Shown: positions 34,805 through 42,228 of the stretch, piece by piece
How positions within the stretch are numbered: the first letter of the stretch is position 1
Layout: each line of letters opens with the position of its first letter
Origin: Candidatus Amulumruptor caecigallinarius
GTDB taxonomy: Bacteria > Bacteroidota > Bacteroidia > Bacteroidales > Muribaculaceae
Direction of reading: 5' to 3'
DNA: 51,607 nucleotides
NCBI GenBank assembly: GCA_023665605.1
Contig: JAMPDP010000001.1
Coordinates: 1,407,079-1,458,685, forward strand
Position numbers and translations under genes: made by a program
The notes under the pieces: model-generated
Told to the model about the DNA's origin: nothing
The model's input: only the letters and a program-made list of their open reading frames with translations
The model's database searches: none

Positions 34805-37628
34805 CTTCATCCTGCACATTTACGACATCTTTGGCCGCCACAAGGCTATCCTCTGGTTGCTCCTGGCTATCCTCACGGCTGCGGCGGCCATCGGTACATT
34901 GTCGCTTAGCTACAAGGAGGATATATCTGACTTCCTCCCGATGGATACGCGCTGCCGAACGGCTCTGGAGGTCTATCAGCAGGTTTCGGGTGCCAACCGC
35001 ATATATGCTGTCATCGGGAAGCTCGCTGACTCGGACGTGGAGACTGAGGCTGACTCGCTGGTGGCAGCCTTGCTGACCTTTGCCGATGCCGTGGAGCGCT
35101 TGGACTCTCTCGGATATGTGGCCTCAACCGTCACGGGGATTGACACTGAGGCCTTGGATCAGGTGATGCAGGCTGTATATTCGGGCATACCTTTTTATCT
35201 CTCTGATGCTGACTATGCACGGGCTGACAGTCTGCTCTCTTCGCCGGGTTATGTCGCGAAGCGGCTTACGGAGGTCAGGCAACTGCTCATGCTCCCGGGT
35301 GCTTCGGTTTCTGCCGGGGCCGTAACGCATGACCCGTTGGGGCTCTTCACGCCCGTCTTGGATCGGCTCTCGCAGAGTGCAGCTCCGGTGCAGCTCGACA
35401 CACGCGACGGCTACCTGCTCGCGCCTGATCACTCGCGGGCGGTGATCATTCTGGAGTCGGCTTTCGGCTCGCGGGAGTCGGATGGCAACTCGCGTCTGTT
35501 GGCGCTGTTGCAGCAGGCCGCGCAACTGACACAGAGCCTCCACCCCGACATCGAGGTGCGACTCACGGGCGGACCGGCCATTGCGGCCGGCAACGCCCGG
35601 CAAATCAAGTCGGATAGTTTGTTGGCCTTGGGCATCGCTCTGCTCCTGATATTGGCGCTCCTTATTTATGTATTCCGCTCGGCTCGCAACATCCTTCTCA
35701 TCCTCCTCTCCGTGGCTTGGGGATGGCTCTTTGCCCTCGGGTGCATCGCACTGTTCAGGGATTCGGTGTCTGTTATCGTGATAGGCATCGCATCGGTTGT
35801 CGTGGGCATAGCGGTGAACTATCCACTGCACCTGATTGACCATCTTGCTGCATCCTCCGACACTCGCGCTGCCCTACGCGAAATTGTCTCTCCTCTCGTT
35901 GTGGGCAATGTCACCACCGTTGGTGCTTTCCTCTGTTTAGTCCCTCTCAGCTCGCCGGCCTTGCGCGACCTGGGCATCTTCGGCTCGCTTATGCTGGCCG
36001 GCACCGTCATTTTTGTTCTCATCTTCCTCCCTCACCTTGTCAAGACGCTTCCGGCGGGTACCTCTGAGGCGGAGCCGCGCGGTTTCATTGGCCGGCTCGC
36101 CGCCATATCCCCCTCCCGAAGCCGTGCTGCCGTGCTTGCGGTGGTGGTAATAACCTGCTTTTTAGGCTACTACGCCATGCGAACGGAGTTCGACTCTGAC
36201 CTGCGCAACATCAACTATATAACTGACGGGCAGCGCGACGACCTTGCATGGTTTGAAGCTCTGGCATCGGGCGGACACGCGGGCGAATCGCTCTATCTGG
36301 TGAGCAGCGCTGCTTCTTTGGATGAAGCTCTGACAGCTAACGAATCGGCCGCTTCCGTGATTGACTCGCTCGCGGCAGCCGGCAGCGTCCAGCGCGCTGA
36401 TATCTCGGCATCATTCCTCCGCTCACAAAGCCGCCGTACCGAGAGCCTCAGCCGTTGGCGCTCGCTCATTGACACCCATGCCTCATTACTTGCCGACACT
36501 CTCGCCGCAGAAACGGCAAGGGCCGGATTTTCTGACGGGGCATTCCTCCCTTTCCTTAACATCATTGCTGCTGACTATCAATCCTTAACCGACTCTCTCG
36601 ACACACCTCTGACTTCTACCATCCTCGCACGCAACATCCTCCGTGATGCCGATGGCACGGTGTCTGTGGTGCAGACTCTTGAAGTGCCGGTCGGTCAGGC
36701 TGCCGAGGTCTCACAACTGCTAAACTCTCGCTCTCAAGGCCGGTGGTTTGCTTTCGACGTGCGCAGCATGAACGGCTCCATCGCCTCTACACTCTCCGCG
36801 GACTTCAACTATATCGGCATTGCCTGCGGTGCCATCGTCTTCCTGTTTCTGTGGCTCTCGTTCGGTCGCATCGAACTCGCCATAACTGCATTCCTGCCAA
36901 TGGCCGTCAGCTGGGTGTGGATTCTGGGATTGATGAGTCTTACAGGCTTGAGTTTCAACATCGTAAACATCATTCTTGCCACATTCATCTTCGGCCAGGG
37001 CGACGACTACACCATCTTCATCACCGAAGGCCTCACATATGAATTTGCCTATGGCCGCAAGGTGCTCCGCTCCTACAAGGCGAGCATCATCGTCTCCGCT
37101 CTGATCATGTTTGCCGGAATCGGCACACTCGTCATCGCCCGACACCCTGCGCTCCGCTCCCTCGGCGAAGTGACAGTCGTAGGTATGATGTCAGTAGTCA
37201 TCATGGCATGGCTCATTCCACCGTTACTGTTCAACTTCCTCGTCCGTGACCGCCGGGGCCGCCTCCGGCGCACCCCCCTAACCCTCGCAGCACTCCTCCG
37301 TCCGCTTCGTCACAAGCGCACACCATCCCTCCAAACCCTCATTTACGGCCGCTACATCTACAAAGGCCGCGACATAGCAGCCCAAGCACGCCGCAACCTC
37401 CGTACCCTCATGCCACGCCTCCCCCAGCTGCAATCCCTGTCAACCCCCGACGGCGTGATTCACATCACCATCGACAACCCCGACTCCCAAGGCGAGGAAG
37501 CCCTACTCATAGCCCTCCTCCACCCCGACAAAACCATCCGGGCAACCATCCCCAACCCCCACACCCGCGCCCTACTCCAAACCGCCGCCACCAACTTCAC
37601 CCCCAACCTCCACCTCCAATCCCACTAA
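34782..37628 (+). CDS. MMPL/RND-family exporter with an extra C-terminal domain
   Basis: About 948 aa. Two repeated RND halves are visible: helix 1 (about 22-41), a large periplasmic loop, a helix cluster (about 280-430), a second loop starting after the helix near 450, and a helix cluster at about 670-820 with FGQGDDYTIFITEG. It should export the aryl polyene lipid or its precursor with proton motive force. There is no ATG; the given frame starts at TTG 34782, but GTG 34797 is equally possible. Residues about 853-948 form a soluble domain that resembles the C-terminus of the glycosyltransferase-acyltransferase fusion. It is the last gene of the cluster. Confidence 0.85.
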   Translation: MICAVVTDFILHIYDIFGRHKAILWLLLAILTAAAAIGTLSLSYKEDISDFLPMDTRCRTALEVYQQVSGANRIYAVIGKLADSDVETEADSLVAALLTFADAVERLDSLGYVASTVTGIDTEALDQVMQAVYSGIPFYLSDADYARADSLLSSPGYVAKRLTEVRQLLMLPGASVSAGAVTHDPLGLFTPVLDRLSQSAAPVQLDTRDGYLLAPDHSRAVIILESAFGSRESDGNSRLLALLQQAAQLTQSLHPDIEVRLTGGPAIAAGNARQIKSDSLLALGIALLLILALLIYVFRSARNILLILLSVAWGWLFALGCIALFRDSVSVIVIGIASVVVGIAVNYPLHLIDHLAASSDTRAALREIVSPLVVGNVTTVGAFLCLVPLSSPALRDLGIFGSLMLAGTVIFVLIFLPHLVKTLPAGTSEAEPRGFIGRLAAISPSRSRAAVLAVVVITCFLGYYAMRTEFDSDLRNINYITDGQRDDLAWFEALASGGHAGESLYLVSSAASLDEALTANESAASVIDSLAAAGSVQRADISASFLRSQSRRTESLSRWRSLIDTHASLLADTLAAETARAGFSDGAFLPFLNIIAADYQSLTDSLDTPLTSTILARNILRDADGTVSVVQTLEVPVGQAAEVSQLLNSRSQGRWFAFDVRSMNGSIASTLSADFNYIGIACGAIVFLFLWLSFGRIELAITAFLPMAVSWVWILGLMSLTGLSFNIVNIILATFIFGQGDDYTIFITEGLTYEFAYGRKVLRSYKASIIVSALIMFAGIGTLVIARHPALRSLGEVTVVGMMSVVIMAWLIPPLLFNFLVRDRRGRLRRTPLTLAALLRPLRHKRTPSLQTLIYGRYIYKGRDIAAQARRNLRTLMPRLPQLQSLSTPDGVIHITIDNPDSQGEEALLIALLHPDKTIRATIPNPHTRALLQTAATNFTPNLHLQSH

Positions 37629-37671
37629 CCCGCGTCCTCCCGCCACTACCCCCACCAATTTCCGTCAACTC

Positions 37672-37765
37672 GTAGGGATGCACCGTGGTGCATCCGCTGA
37701 TTTACAGATTGTTGCCCCGTAAGCCGAAGCAAAGCAAAGGCATCCGGGGCAACAACCATCCCTAC
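37672..37765. repeat. nested palindromic element
   Basis: The outer arms GTAGGGATG (37672-37680) and CATCCCTAC (37757-37765) are exact reverse complements. Inside are GGATGCACC/GGTGCATCC (37676-37684 with 37687-37695) and GTTGCCCCG/CGGGGCAAC (37711-37719 with 37745-37753), and a GATTTAC motif at 37699-37705. The whole could fold as a branched structure. It looks like a short non-autonomous mobile repeat. Confidence 0.8.
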
Positions 37766-37771
37766 AAAAAA

Positions 37772-37931
37772 GGCGTCCGCAGGACGCTCCCCGGCCCCCG
37801 AACGAAGATTTTCCTCTCGGAGCGCCGCAGGCGCGTGGATGTGCAGAAACCCCGGGTGGAGCAAAGCGGAACCCGGGGCCATTCGCAATAGGCGAAGATG
37901 CTTCGCAGAAGCGTTTTGTGCAAAAAAATGC
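37772..37931. repeat. tandem repeat unit, copy 1
   Basis: About 160 bases, nearly identical to copy 2 downstream. Contains hairpins GCGTCC-GCA-GGACGC (37773-37787), GCGCC-GCA-GGCGC (37822-37834) and GCTTC-GCA-GAAGC (37900-37912), all with a GCA loop, plus a long CCCGGGT/ACCCGGG stem. It lacks the GATTTAC stretch present in copy 2. Confidence 0.85.
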
Positions 37932-37989
37932 GGGACGTTCCTGTTTCCCCCAACCCTAAGGAGAAGGTGTTGCACCCCGCCACCTAAGG

Positions 37990-38162
37990 GGCGTCCGCAG
38001 GACGCCGATTTACATCCCCCGGCCCACAAAAGAAGATTTTCCTCACGGGAGCGCCGCAGGCGCGTGGATGTGCAGAAACCCCGGGTGGAGCAAAGCGGAA
38101 CCCGGGGCCATTCGCAAGCAGGCGAAGATGCTTCGCAGAAGCGTTTTGTGCAAAAAAAATGC
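37990..38162. repeat. tandem repeat unit, copy 2
   Basis: About 173 bases with the same order of GCA-loop hairpins (37991-38005, 38051-38063, 38130-38142) and GATTTAC at 38007-38013. The period relative to copy 1 is 218 bases. The differences between copies are small insertions and substitutions, so duplication is not very recent. Confidence 0.85.
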
Positions 38163-38167
38163 CGATC

Positions 38168-38214
38168 GTGCGAAGTTACGGGTTCAGCGGCCACGCCACG
38201 TTGTAACTTTGCAC
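38168..38214. repeat. 12-bp stem overlapping a promoter-like box
   Basis: GTGCGAAGTTAC (38168-38179) pairs with GTAACTTTGCAC (38203-38214) with one G-U pair. The right arm contains TAACTTTG (38204-38211), a fit to the -7 consensus. A 36-codon frame begins at ATG 38225 and ends at 38335; I do not call it a gene because nothing supports its translation. Confidence 0.5.
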
Positions 38215-38482
38215 ACGAAGGCATATGGATAGGCTCGGGTGCCAATCCGGAAAAAGTCTTCAGCGCAGCAGCAAGAGTGCAGCCGCGCCACTCAATAGCC
38301 CGAAATTTGGCCCCTATGGGCACATAGTTCTTTGACATACTTCCATCCCTCCCCGACGGAACGCGAACTCAGAGCGCCTTTTCCTCCTTTCCGCGCCCTG
38401 CGATGGCAAAGCGGACACGTTGCCTGTCCACGTACCGCTTCTGCAAAAATTTCACCCGCGGGTGTTGCAAAACCGCCAAATG

Positions 38483-38592
38483 AGCGTCCGCAGGACGCTG
38501 ATTTACCGTAGCCCCGGAAGCCGGAGCGATAGCGCAGGCATCCGGGGTCATTGTCAGCCCGGCAAATGGCGTCTGGAGGACGCCGATTTACA
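38483..38592. repeat. composite palindromic repeat related to the insert in the third ketosynthase
   Basis: Begins with AGCGTCC-GCA-GGACGCT (38483-38499) and GATTTAC (38500-38506), followed by a CCCCGGA/TCCGGGG stem with the 21-base stretch 38528-38548 that is identical to 24553-24573. It ends in a second GATTTAC at 38585-38591. Confidence 0.8.
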
Positions 38593-38737
38593 ACATCACC
38601 CTTCAATCATTAGGTTCTGCAACATCCTCACCCCCCCACAGCGATCCCCGTCAACCGCCACACAGCGCCTTGGGTTGCCACCTCGGGCTGTGCAGCGGTG
38701 AGCATCAGCGCGTGCCGAAGCTCCCACACTCCAGCAC

Positions 38738-38787
38738 GAACGTCCCGCATGCCGGCGCTCCAGGCCACGCCGACATACGGGACGTTC
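38738..38787. repeat. inverted repeat with a short direct repeat
   Basis: GAACGTCCCG (38738-38747) and CGGGACGTTC (38778-38787) form a 10-bp stem. The 18-base stretch 38778-38795 occurs also at 37931-37948, directly after tandem copy 1. Confidence 0.65.
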
Positions 38788-38833
38788 CTGTTTCCACCCC
38801 CCACACTCGCATCCCCCCCACCATAAAATATTT

Positions 38834-38864
38834 TTTGCGGAAATTGAAAAAAGGCGTACCTTTG
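38834..38864 (+). promoter_or_regulatory. consensus Bacteroidetes promoter of tRNA-Gly
   Basis: TTTG (38834-38837), 19 bases, TACCTTTG (38857-38864): a full match to TTTG-N19-TAnnTTTG. It is the best promoter in the window and drives the tRNA that begins at 38930. Confidence 0.75.
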
Positions 38865-38929
38865 CATCAATCAAGCGCGACTCACGCCACGCCCACACCG
38901 GGTGCCAAAGCAACAGTCGCCAACATAAT

Positions 38930-39005
38930 GCGGCAGTAGCTCAGTTGGTAGAGCATCAGCTTCCCAAGCTGAGGGTCGCGAGTTCGAGCCTCGTTTGCCG
39001 CTCCA
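38930..39005 (+). tRNA. tRNA-Gly(CCC)
   Basis: A 76-base cloverleaf: acceptor GCGGCAG with TTGCCGC (one terminal G-U), D-arm GCTC...GAGC, anticodon stem TCAGC/GCTGA with loop TTCCCAA (anticodon CCC at 38963-38965), T-arm with TTCGAGC, and an encoded CCA end (39003-39005). It reads the GGG glycine codon. Confidence 0.95.
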
Positions 39006-39016
39006 CAATCGAGAGC

Positions 39017-39054
39017 CCAGCATGGATAGCATCCGCTGTTCATGCTGGTTTTTT
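39017..39054 (+). terminator. intrinsic terminator after tRNA-Gly
   Basis: CCAGCATG (39017-39024) pairs with CATGCTGG (39041-39048), followed by six T (39049-39054). It is 12 bases past the tRNA 3' end. Confidence 0.85.
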
Positions 39055-39055
39055 A

Positions 39056-39381
39056 TTTGCATAAATTATACTTCGGACATGATTCATGCCATGAGCTAAT
39101 TTAACGCTTTTCAGTGTGAGAATGAACGGGGGAGCTTGGTCTGTAAACATCACATATTTGAGTTATCAGATAAAGGTGTTACCATAGAATTCAAGCAAGA
39201 ACACTCCGAGAGGGGGCCATAGGGGGGAACCCATCAGCCTCAAATCGGGGTAAACCTGCACAAACGGGGCAATTTCAAGAGGGTTTAAAAAGACCCTTGC
39301 AATAATTCCGAGGGCATCCATCCAATCGCTAATCCACTTAAAATCAGTAGTGTTATACCATCTAATCAGGTATCTGAGTAG
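39056..39381. other. intergenic stretch with no recognised gene
   Basis: About 325 bases between the tRNA-Gly terminator and tRNA-Arg. A short frame at 39160-39222 reads ELSDKGVTIEFKQEHSERGP and stops, with an upstream open stretch back to 39100. It is faintly similar in style to recombinase C-termini but too short to assign. No repeat or promoter stands out. Confidence 0.5.
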
Positions 39382-39453
39382 TATCCCCGTGGGGAGTCGA
39401 ACCCCAATCGTTGGAACCGGAATCCAATATTCTATCCATTGAACTACGGAGAC
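39382..39453 (-). tRNA. tRNA-Arg(CCG)
   Basis: Minus-strand cloverleaf of 72 bases without an encoded CCA: acceptor GTCTCCG/CGGGGAT (with G-U pairs), D-arm GTTC/GAAT, anticodon stem TTGGA/TCCAA with loop TTCCGGT (anticodon CCG at 39420-39418), and T-arm TGGGG-TTCGACT-CCCCA. It reads CGG arginine codons. Confidence 0.9.
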
Positions 39454-39514
39454 TTTAAATTTGGCTTGGGCTTACTCCCCTGACTTTGCTAAGGGTGAAT
39501 TGCTAAACCGTGTG

Positions 39515-39522
39515 CAAAGTTA
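39515..39522 (-). promoter_or_regulatory. promoter -7 box of tRNA-Arg
   Basis: TAACTTTG on the minus strand (39522-39515) fits the consensus, about 62 bases before the tRNA 5' end. No clean -33 element is seen. Confidence 0.4.
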
Positions 39523-39618
39523 TGGATTTGCGGGGAAAGCTGCTCTGAAAAAATGTTAATTCTTTGGATTTTGAACCTCTCATGCCGGCAGTGGCATGGT
39601 CGCGGCGGGGATTATTGC

Positions 39619-39626
39619 TACATTTG
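39619..39626 (+). promoter_or_regulatory. promoter -7 box of the MFS gene
   Basis: TACATTTG (39619-39626) fits TAnnTTTG exactly and lies 60 bases upstream of the ATG at 39687. Confidence 0.45.
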
Positions 39627-39686
39627 TAGCGTGGCATCGGGTGCTCACCATGGAGCATATGCCGGATGCCCCTACCAATCATCACT

Positions 39687-41156
39687 ATGCAAACGAATTT
39701 ATCTTCGGCGGTCACTGCCCTGAGTGACAAGGCGTGGGCGCGCTGGACAGCTCTCGCGCTGCTGGCTTCGGCCATGTTTTTCGGCTACATCTTTGTCGAC
39801 GTTCTCTCGCCCCTGCAGAGCTATGTGCAGGAGACGCGCGGATGGGACCCTGTGACGTGGGGCAACTTCTTCGGCTCGGAGACGTTCCTGAATGTGTTCG
39901 TGTTCTTCCTGATTTTTGCGGGCATTATTCTTGACAAGATGGGGGTGCGCTTCACGGCTATCCTCTCGGGTGCTGTGATGGTGGCCGGTGGTGCTATCAA
40001 TTGGTATGCGCTGACGGAATCGTTTGCCGGAAGTCCGATTGCTTCGTTTTTCGATGGAATCCTCAATCTCCCTGATGCCTGGTGGAATATCACCCCGTGG
40101 GTGGTGGGCATGCCGGCTTCGGCCAAGATGGCAACAATAGGCTTCATGATTTTCGGATGCGGCATCGAGATGGCCGGTATCACGGTGTCCCGCGGTATCG
40201 TGAAGTGGTTTGAGGGCAAGGAGATGGCACTTGCCATGGGCGTGGAGATGGCTATTGCCCGTGTGGGAGTCGCCGTGGTGTTCTTCGGGTCACCCTGGAT
40301 TGTGAAGTTGGGTGGTGTGATTGACGTATCGCGCCCGGTGGCTTTCGCGTTGCTTCTGTGCTGCATTGGCTTGATTTGCTTCATTGCCTATGGCTTCATG
40401 GACCGAAAGCTCGACTCTCAGCGTCATGGCGACAAACCTGCCGAGGAGGAGGATCCGTTTAAGATTTCCGATTTGCGCTACATCTTCACCAGCAAGGTGT
40501 TCTGGATTGTATCATTGCTGTGTGTGCTCTACTACTCGGCAATATTCCCATTCCAGAATTATGCCGGTCTGATGCTCCAGAACACACTGAAGGTCAGCGA
40601 GGAAGAAGCGGGCCTGATATTTTTCGTATTTCCGTTAGGCGCGGCGGCCATCACCCCATTTCTCGGCAATTTCCTTGACCGCAGGGGAAAAGGTGCCACA
40701 ATGCTGATATTCGGTTCATTGCTAATGATTATCTGCCACAGCATCTTCGCTTACGTCCTCCCGGGAGTGCCAAGCGTTCTATTGGCATATGTGTCTATCA
40801 TTCTGCTGGGCATCTCGTTCTCTCTGGTACCGGCGTCGCTGTGGCCCTCAGTGCCCAAGCTGATTCAGCCCAAGCTGCTCGGCTCTGCTTACGCGGTGAT
40901 ATTCTGGATTCAGAACATCGGCCTCTACGGGTTCCGCAAGGGTATAGGCTCTGTGCTTCAGGCATCCAACCCCGGCATTGAAGACCCTCTGCAATACAAT
41001 TACACGGTGACAATGAGTGTTTTCGTGGCACTTGGTGTTCTTGCGCTGCTCTTCGGCCTGTGGCTCAAGGCTCTTGATGCACGCAACCACTATGGACTTG
41101 AGCTTCCCAACAAGGCCTCGACCGATGCCAAGGTAGAGCTCGATGCCGATGTCTGA
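39687..41156 (+). CDS. major facilitator superfamily transporter
   Basis: About 489 aa with twelve hydrophobic segments. The MFS loop 2-3 motif appears as ILDKMGVRF near residue 80, and its repeat as FLDRRGKGAT in the second half. The overall layout resembles the nitrate/oxalate-formate-antiporter-like MFS branch found widely in Bacteroidales; the substrate is unknown. I chose ATG 39687 (MQTNLSS) over the earlier 39666. It ends 14 bases into the first acyltransferase-3 gene, suggesting an operon. Confidence 0.85.
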   Translation: MQTNLSSAVTALSDKAWARWTALALLASAMFFGYIFVDVLSPLQSYVQETRGWDPVTWGNFFGSETFLNVFVFFLIFAGIILDKMGVRFTAILSGAVMVAGGAINWYALTESFAGSPIASFFDGILNLPDAWWNITPWVVGMPASAKMATIGFMIFGCGIEMAGITVSRGIVKWFEGKEMALAMGVEMAIARVGVAVVFFGSPWIVKLGGVIDVSRPVAFALLLCCIGLICFIAYGFMDRKLDSQRHGDKPAEEEDPFKISDLRYIFTSKVFWIVSLLCVLYYSAIFPFQNYAGLMLQNTLKVSEEEAGLIFFVFPLGAAAITPFLGNFLDRRGKGATMLIFGSLLMIICHSIFAYVLPGVPSVLLAYVSIILLGISFSLVPASLWPSVPKLIQPKLLGSAYAVIFWIQNIGLYGFRKGIGSVLQASNPGIEDPLQYNYTVTMSVFVALGVLALLFGLWLKALDARNHYGLELPNKASTDAKVELDADV

Positions 41157-42228
41157 GCAGCAACCCATACGAGATGGAGGCTGTGTGACCGATGCGCCTG
41201 CCTCCCCTCCATTGAGAACACGTCTGGCTTGGTTAGACCTGCTCAAGTGCTTCTCGGTTCTGAGCATGATTACTCTTCACGTTGCCGGTGGTTGTGTCTT
41301 AATGACACCAGTGGGAAGTTACTCATGGCATATGGGGAATGTGTTTGATTCCTGTGTGCGCTTCTGCGTACCGGTGTTTGTGATGATTAGCGGGGCATTG
41401 TTCTTACCCAGAGACAACTCTATGAAACGCTATGTGGTAAGGATTGTCGGCTCCCTGATTTTTTGGGGATTATTATATATGGTGGTGCTCTATGGGGTAC
41501 CTTGGAGAACTGGTATAATCAATCTACCTCTAATGGTGAGGTTCTTCTTCCGTCCAATACATTTTTGGTTCATGTATATGATAGCCGGATTGTATTTGGT
41601 CACACCTATTTTACGTGCAATCGTGCGTGACGAAAACGCCGTCCGATGGTTCATCGTTCTATGGCTGGTGTTTACAATTATCCTTCCTTCACTTGATTGC
41701 ATACCATGGGTTGGTTACGTAACTAAAATCATTCGGGTTAACACACAACTCAGTGTCGCTACAAACTATGCAGGATATTACGTCCTTGGCTATCTCCTTG
41801 CGAGGGCGCACCATCCCATTCTGGAACGCACGGGATTGATACTCGCGTTGATAGGTATGCTTGCCACCATCATCCTTACCTGGAAATTATCCAATGACGA
41901 AGGAGCATTTAACGAAACCTATTATGCAAATTTGAAGTTGCCGGTGTTTATAGCCTCGCTTGGTGTGTTTCTAACGTTCAAGCATATGTTTGAACGAATC
42001 CGTCTGAGTAGAGCCGGGCAGATATTTGTTAATCTCATTGCCGTCAACAGCCTTGGAATCTATCTGATTCACATGATTTTCTTAGAGTGGCTGTTTGACT
42101 ACTCCGGGACTCGTGTTTTCGAAAGCCCTCTTCTGTACATTCCCATGCTCACTTTGGCTATATTACTCCTGTCAATCGTCGGAGTGATGCTGATTAAATT
42201 GGTGCCATGGCTGCGGAGGGTGGTTTGA
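41143..42228 (+). CDS. acyltransferase 3 family membrane protein (first copy)
   Basis: 361 aa with about ten helices and the family start RLAWLDLLKCFSVLSMITLHVAGG; the His after the second helix-start region is the likely catalytic residue. Further family stretches are CVPVFVMISGALFLPRD and HFWFMYMIAGLYLVTPILRAIV. Such enzymes O-acylate sugars of surface polymers or secreted glycans. An alternative ATG lies at 41149. It overlaps both its neighbours. Confidence 0.88.
   Translation: MPMSEQQPIRDGGCVTDAPASPPLRTRLAWLDLLKCFSVLSMITLHVAGGCVLMTPVGSYSWHMGNVFDSCVRFCVPVFVMISGALFLPRDNSMKRYVVRIVGSLIFWGLLYMVVLYGVPWRTGIINLPLMVRFFFRPIHFWFMYMIAGLYLVTPILRAIVRDENAVRWFIVLWLVFTIILPSLDCIPWVGYVTKIIRVNTQLSVATNYAGYYVLGYLLARAHHPILERTGLILALIGMLATIILTWKLSNDEGAFNETYYANLKLPVFIASLGVFLTFKHMFERIRLSRAGQIFVNLIAVNSLGIYLIHMIFLEWLFDYSGTRVFESPLLYIPMLTLAILLLSIVGVMLIKLVPWLRRVV

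Larger units (their letters stand above)
37629..38929. other. 1.3-kb gene-free repeat island
   Basis: No credible gene is seen here. Long open frames on both strands are by-products of the palindromic repeats. The stretch holds nested inverted repeats (37672-37765), a tandem pair (37772-37931 and 37990-38162), another composite repeat (38483-38592), a stem with a promoter-like box (38168-38214), a hairpin at 38738-38787 and the tRNA-Gly promoter. It lies between the end of the aryl polyene cluster and the tRNA genes. Confidence 0.8.

Noticed and set aside
37772-38162. CRISPR array
   Set aside because: Only two long, imperfect units with internal palindromes are present, with no regular 20-40 base spacers and no cas genes nearby.
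37646-38338. A 230-codon minus-strand open frame in the repeat island
   Set aside because: It runs through the palindromic tandem repeats, so its protein repeats itself, and it has no recognisable domain. The plus strand is open over the same stretch for the same reason.
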